From Myrica gale (taxonomy: Eukaryota > Streptophyta > Magnoliopsida > Fagales > Myricaceae), in assembly GCA_963930655.1 (NCBI GenBank), contig OZ005602.1:20349840-20413839 (forward strand): DNA of 64,000 nucleotides, in the 5' to 3' direction. The position numbers and the translations under genes are program-made. Below the pieces are notes generated by a model. It was not told where the DNA came from and did no database searches. It was given only the letters and a program-made list of their open reading frames with translations. Every line of letters starts with the position of its first letter. The first letter of the stretch is position 1. Shown in pieces: positions 59,650-64,000 of the stretch.

Positions 59650-61238
59650 CCCAAGCATCCTTGCGGGGGTAGGGGTGTGGCCGTGAAAGGCGTCACGGAG
59701 GTTGATGGTGGCGTGGTGCAGAAGAAAAAGATGCTTGCATCTTCGCATGAGATTTTAGGGGGTGATGTTTCAGTTTCCAACGCGATGGCATTAAATGCTA
59801 AGACTGTCGGCGACAAGGTGATTGACGTGATATTTTGGAAAAGCAAGTCGATGGGGTTCAAAAAAGAGATCGACATGCTTTTAAATCTTTTGGGGAAGGA
59901 CGATGGGCCGGACTTTTTGTGTGCTGATTCCCTAGGCCCTGGGGTGGAGGTTGAGAATGTGTGGCACAGGCAGGAGCCTTCCTCCCCGCAGGCTCTGTTG
60001 AAGGCAGATGGGCTAGGCCCAGTTTCTTCTGCTCCTGGTCACTTGGTTATGACCCAGTTGGGCTCTTCGGACTCGACAAATGCGGTTGGGCTGGAGTCTC
60101 TCGGCCCGTTGGATGGCTGTTGCCATATGGGGCCGGTCTTCATCGCGACCCGTCGCTGGTGAGTGGGTTCGGCAATGTTTTGGTTGCTGGAGTGGCAGGC
60201 GGTCCTGACCAGCCTGCGCCGGCGGAAGGCTCATCGTCGGCGCCTTCTGCGGCGAGGCCCGGTGGTAATTCCGGCGCCGGAGCTGTCGCCGACATCAAGT
60301 CCTGTGCCTGCCGATGAGGCTTCTTCCCCGGGGGTGCGCTGTCTGCCGACTCTTCTTCCTGAAGGCTCAGATGGGGTTCCGGCGCCAGAATAGTCGCCGA
60401 TTTTTGGTCCTGTGCATGCCGACGTGGCTGTTTCTGCCCAGGGGGTGTTATTTCGGCCGAATTTCCTTCTGGAAGGCCCAGATGGGGTCAACGGCTCTTC
60501 CTTAGTGGCTTTTCAAGAGGTTGAGTGGGTGGGTATAGATGAGAGGTTGTGTGTTGCTCTTGTCGTGGGCTCGTGCGAGGGTAATGTTGATTGGGTAGAT
60601 AGGGTTGGTCTAGAGGAGTTCGGAGTCAAGTCTGGAGGAGATGGGCTGGGCGTTGTCCCTGGTGGGGATATTCTGTCTCATGGGCAGTGCACTGGGCTTG
60701 CTGAGGGGGTGGTCCCGTCTGATTGCGGTTATGTTGGGTGCCCTGTGGACGTGCTCACGGGGCGGGAGAGGTAGGAGGGGAGTTGTCTAAGGCCCTTGTT
60801 TGTGTTGAGAGCTCATGTGGTCAAGTTCTTGAGTCACATTCTCTCGAGATGGAGGATGGAGAGTTTCTTCGAGATACCGAGAGGGAACTGGTGCATGTTG
60901 ACCCCTTGGCGGTTAGTTTTCCTAGTAACGCTTTGGAGGGGAAATCTCCGACGTTTGGTGATTCGGGATGGGTCTTAGACATGGTTTCCTCTGTGGGACA
61001 GTTGGTTGGGGTGTCGAGTGAAGGTCACGAGGAGGAGCTGAGGAGTCTCTTTGCAGCTTTGGAAAGAGATAGGGTGCAGTTTAGTTCAAAAAAATCTAGA
61101 AAATCAGGAGGAAAGTTGCTAAGGGAATTGAAGGGATTGAACTCTTCGGTTAACTATGAAGGATCTTCTTCGTTCTCTAGGAAGACTAAGAACAACGGGC
61201 GGGCTTTGGCTTTGTTTAATTGCTGCCAAGAATCTTGA
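59650..61238 (+). pseudogene. LINE ORF1-like remnant, frame-broken
   Basis: Coding-like sequence in successive frames. About 59650-60162 is one frame (VIFWKSKSMGFKKEIDMLLN, LLKADGLGPV). About 60163-60774 is interrupted, and about 60765-61238 is open (LRSLFAALERDRVQF, GGKLLRELKGLNSSVNY). The last motif resembles the stretch just before the endonuclease ORF of plant L1 elements. Stops and frame changes show decay. A 108-bp (36-codon) tandem unit starting GGCGCC repeats at about 60268 and 60376. Confidence 0.6.
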
Positions 61239-61239
61239 G

Positions 61240-61306
61240 TTGGGATGGTGGGGTGGGGAGGGGCTCTCGTTTGTTGGCTTTGTTTGGCGGCGGTTGGGGT
61301 TTTTTT

Positions 61307-61342
<36 letters not shown>

Positions 61343-61425
61343 GGATAATAGGGCATTTTTGATAAGGTTGGTATGTTAGGGTGGGGAGGGGCTCTCGTTT
61401 GTTGGCTTTTGGGGTTTTCAGTATA
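61240..61425. repeat. Duplicated LINE 3' UTR unit and (CT)n tract
   Basis: GGGTGGGGAGGGGCTCTCGT followed by TTGTTGGCTTT occurs near 61250 and again near 61380, separated by a (CT)n tract at about 61311-61341. It lies in the 3' UTR of the plus-strand LINE part. Confidence 0.65.
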
Positions 61426-61526
61426 GCATATTGTACTGTTGATTCCGTTGTTTTGTGTTCTTTGTTTTTCTTCTCTTTAATAAGATTGACTTACTTATCA
61501 AAAAAAATGATTTTGGCGTGGTTGGG

Positions 61527-63315
61527 ACTTAAAAGGACGAGGAAGCTATATGTCCGTACGCTAAAGGGTCGGGGTCTCTGCAGATGTTCATTTGACATGG
61601 TACTGAGGTGTCACAGTCCATACATACTTCATTGCGAAGCAAAGAACGAGTGGTGAATGCGAACGTGGAATCACAAGGCATTCCTTTTTGTTCTGAAGTA
61701 GACGAAGCAAAATGGTATCCTTCTAGATTGTCATGCTGAAACTCTTGCCGGTCCTTGTTTTCTTTTTTCTTTTTGAACTTCTTTCGTTGGAAGGGTGATG
61801 GGTGCTTGGGTGGTTGACACGGTGATTTGTGGGTTGTCTGTTTCTTGTGTTAATCATCCTTACTTGAACTTACATTATTATATCCGTTTTTTCATTAATT
61901 TCCAATTTCATTTGTTAAAGAGGATTATGATATGCGTTACATTCTAAATATTGACTATGTTCTGAAAATATGATCTGTGAGTGTGGCGCTCGCTCAAATT
62001 AATAAGTATCGTATCGTCTATATTTACAGTGAGAAAAGAGGTGTAGGGCTGCCCTTTCCAGGATGTTTAAAAGGTTCCAATGAGCTTTGGTTTTAAATTA
62101 ACAACTTCGCACTAATGTATCAAATGCAATGTTGTGTGGCCAGAGAGATTGTAGTCTTCGAGGAGCAGTTCACGCTTTCTTCTTGTTTTTCTTCTCACTT
62201 GCTAGATTTTTACTACCTCATGGCATTGTCCTGGCATTCTCATATTTTGATATCTCCTTTCTGTCATTGGCATTCTTTTCAAATCTGATAGTTTCATTAG
62301 ATATAAGTACTGAGGTTTAGAAAATGGTTAGCTTGAATGCCGAACAATGTATTCTTCGTGGATGGATGGATTGGATTTTCGCAAGGCCAGAAAATATTGA
62401 AGAATTTAATCATGGGAAGGGAGAACTTAATTGGGTGCATATACGGGATCAACTTTTTCGATGAAAATATGAAGTATTCTGAACCTCAGTTTGTACAATG
62501 CTTTGTGTTTTGTGACATTCCTTTAAGAAATCTGTACTTCATGTTTTGTAATGAGTAATATATTTCAGTAAGGAAAGAGAAAGGGTTATGAACTTATTGA
62601 ACAGGATTTATGCTCATAGAAAAGCATGATTATACAATACCAAGCGTGATGAGAGGATACTGTTTTATGTGGGAGGTTATCACACCTCATTTTGTTAATT
62701 TGCTTATGTTTCTAAATAGAGTAGATATTCTTCTTCTTCTTCCTTTAATAAGTAAATAGAGTAGATATTCATCATATTGTAGTACCTATTCTATAGGGAA
62801 GAGATCAAGAATTACTTTTTCGTATTTATTGAGAAGTAGAATACAATGGCTATGCTTCCAATTCTTATGAAGTCAGCATGAGGTGTCTATTCTTCAATAT
62901 TCTTTTGGATGCTTTTTTTTCTGGAATTGAAGGCAAATGTGGATAGCTTCTTTAAATTGCTTTTCTTGAGAAAAGATTCTAGTTTTTTTGCACTTTTGTT
63001 TTTGTTTTTGTTTTTGTTTTCTTCTGTTTTTTGTTTGTTTTTTCCGTTTACCTAACACATTGCAAATATCACGTTTTCAATCTTAATTAGATAGTTAGAT
63101 TATATTTCAATTCTTTGGAAAACGCAAATAATACTTACAAGGAGAGTAGGGAAGAATATCCAAAGTGGAAGTTTAGTACTGTAACAAATTGGATGCTTTA
63201 ATTAAGGTATGAAGCCCTTGTCTTTCTTTCATATACATCATAAGCAACTGTATCTATGCTTGTGTTTTAGACTCAACAATAGTTGAATGACTGATTCTAG
63301 CAGTCTTTTCAGAAC
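61527..63315. other. Upstream or intronic region of the right-edge gene
   Basis: AT-rich, with no domain in any frame. GTTTTT repeats lie near 63000-63020. The acceptor TCTTTTCAG at 63304-63312 would begin the exon containing the right-edge CDS, so at least part of this stretch is probably an intron. Confidence 0.4.
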
Positions 63316-64000
63316 ATGTCAAAGCGATCGCATCAATGGTTTGTAGATGCTGTTGAAACAGATCTGTTCCCAAACAAGAAGCAAGCAGTGGATGCTCCAA
63401 ACAGAAAATCAAGTACAGGAATGTCAATTGCAAATATTTCTTCTTGGGAGAATGCTTCGAGCTTTAATTCAGTCCCCGGCCAATGCGTCAACCGCGTATT
63501 TGGATCAGAATCAGCAAGGTCTGTCAACTTTGCTGAGAATCTATCTGCTGTTGGAACAGAGAATTTAAATGTGAGAAGAAAGGATCTAGATGACCAATTT
63601 GGAGAAGATGCATCCATTGGCTTATCTATATTTCATGCTATGGAAGATCCTGAAACATGTCTTACCTATGGTGGAATTAGAAAAGTGAAAGTCAATCAAG
63701 TTAAGGATTGTGACCATGGTATGCATATTCCAAAGGGACATAATAGTCCTAATGGGGAAAATATTAGTCACCTGTCTTCTGGTCAGGGCTATAACAGAGA
63801 AAGTGAGGCTGCTTTTGATTCATTAGGACAGTCCTATAACCAGGATGAAAATATCACTTTAATGGGTCACACCTACGACAGGGGAGATGCAAATATGAGA
63901 TCAACTGGTCCCACATATGGCAACAGTGATGGGAATTCCGTGTCATTGGGTGACACCTACAGTAAGGGGGAAGCAAGTCTTATATCTTTTGGTGGGTTTC
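63316..64000 (+). CDS. GHTY-repeat protein, TDBD (Jas/TPL-binding) family, partial
   Basis: Open from the ATG at 63316 to the right edge (228 codons, no stop). The N-terminus KRSHQWFVDAVETDLFPNKK matches the uncharacterised plant family that includes Arabidopsis At5g59830 and At5g13660 (from memory). Middle motifs are SIGLSIFHAMEDPETCLTYG and GIRKVKVNQVKD. Degenerate repeats follow: GQSYNQDENITLMGHTYDRG, GPTYGNSDGNSVSLGDTYSK, then SLISFGGF. Family members carry a TDBD domain further on, which would be outside the window. An acceptor (CTTTTCAG|AACATG) lies just before the ATG, so the exon may be internal and the true start upstream. Molecular function is unknown. Confidence 0.8.
   Translation, partial: MSKRSHQWFVDAVETDLFPNKKQAVDAPNRKSSTGMSIANISSWENASSFNSVPGQCVNRVFGSESARSVNFAENLSAVGTENLNVRRKDLDDQFGEDASIGLSIFHAMEDPETCLTYGGIRKVKVNQVKDCDHGMHIPKGHNSPNGENISHLSSGQGYNRESEAAFDSLGQSYNQDENITLMGHTYDRGDANMRSTGPTYGNSDGNSVSLGDTYSKGEASLISFGGF

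Larger units (their letters stand above)
58828..61509. mobile_element. Chimeric LINE insertion
   Basis: Bounded by 17-bp direct repeats attttggcgtggttggg (58811-58827 and 61510-61526), with the right one preceded by ATCAAAAAAA. Inside, two LINE pieces lie head to head. About 58850-59645 is a minus-strand 3' end: zinc-binding RT C-terminus plus a 3' UTR ending TTACTTATCAAA. About 59650-61500 is plus-strand: ORF1-like sequence, then a 3' UTR also ending TTACTTATCAAAAAAA. The endonuclease and RT core are missing. Both tails belong to the same or close families. A tail-containing minus piece does not fit simple twin priming; template switching between two LINE RNAs, or nested insertion, is inferred. 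Confidence 0.75.

Overview
The window is nuclear DNA of a flowering plant. It has spliced genes with GT-AG introns, plant-only families (R2R3-MYB, SOSEKI, ZAT zinc finger), AT-rich intergenic DNA full of MITEs, and Copia, LINE, hAT and CACTA debris. Five protein genes are well supported and a sixth starts at the right edge. Their order suggests a eudicot. The species cannot be told from the sequence.

Layout. 1-1.7 kb is the 5' end of a decayed Copia element read on the minus strand. 4.7-5.7 kb is a three-exon MYB48/MYB59-type gene (-). 7-20 kb is repeat-rich: a LINE tail, a 297-bp TRIM, a MITE and a LINE-derived insert nested in a tandem repeat, a CACTA end and several MITEs. 20.9-22.6 kb is a SOSEKI (DUF966) polarity gene (+). 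22.6-28.4 kb is mostly MITE-bearing spacer. 28.5-33.8 kb is a PIF/Harbinger-transposase-derived gene (+) with a 4.1-kb intron, followed by a near-perfect 298-bp tandem duplication. 37.3-38.0 kb is a hAT-like element. 38.9-44.2 kb is a six-exon gene for an MBD7-like protein (-) with two methyl-CpG-binding-type domains. 44.4-52.3 kb is a repeat block: a LINE-derived insert in the MBD gene's upstream region, then a run of fold-back MITEs. 52.5-53.0 kb is an intronless ZAT12-like repressor (+). 54.9-55.5 kb is an unrecognised minus-strand gene fragment with acidic repeats and a frameshift. 57.1-57.9 kb is a second hAT-like element. 58.8-61.5 kb is a chimeric LINE insert between target-site duplications. 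From 63.3 kb to the edge runs the N-terminal part of a gene for a GHTY-repeat protein of the uncharacterised TDBD (Jas/TPL-binding) family.

Taken together, MYB59-type, SOSEKI, MBD7-type, ZAT12-type and the TDBD-family gene follow, from memory, the order of the Arabidopsis At5g59780-At5g59830 block, with a Harbinger-derived gene and about 40 kb of repeats added. This supports the gene calls independently of domain recognition. The MBD7-like and Harbinger-derived genes are convergent neighbours, and families of both kinds belong to the Arabidopsis IDM anti-silencing complex; whether that is more than chance is open.
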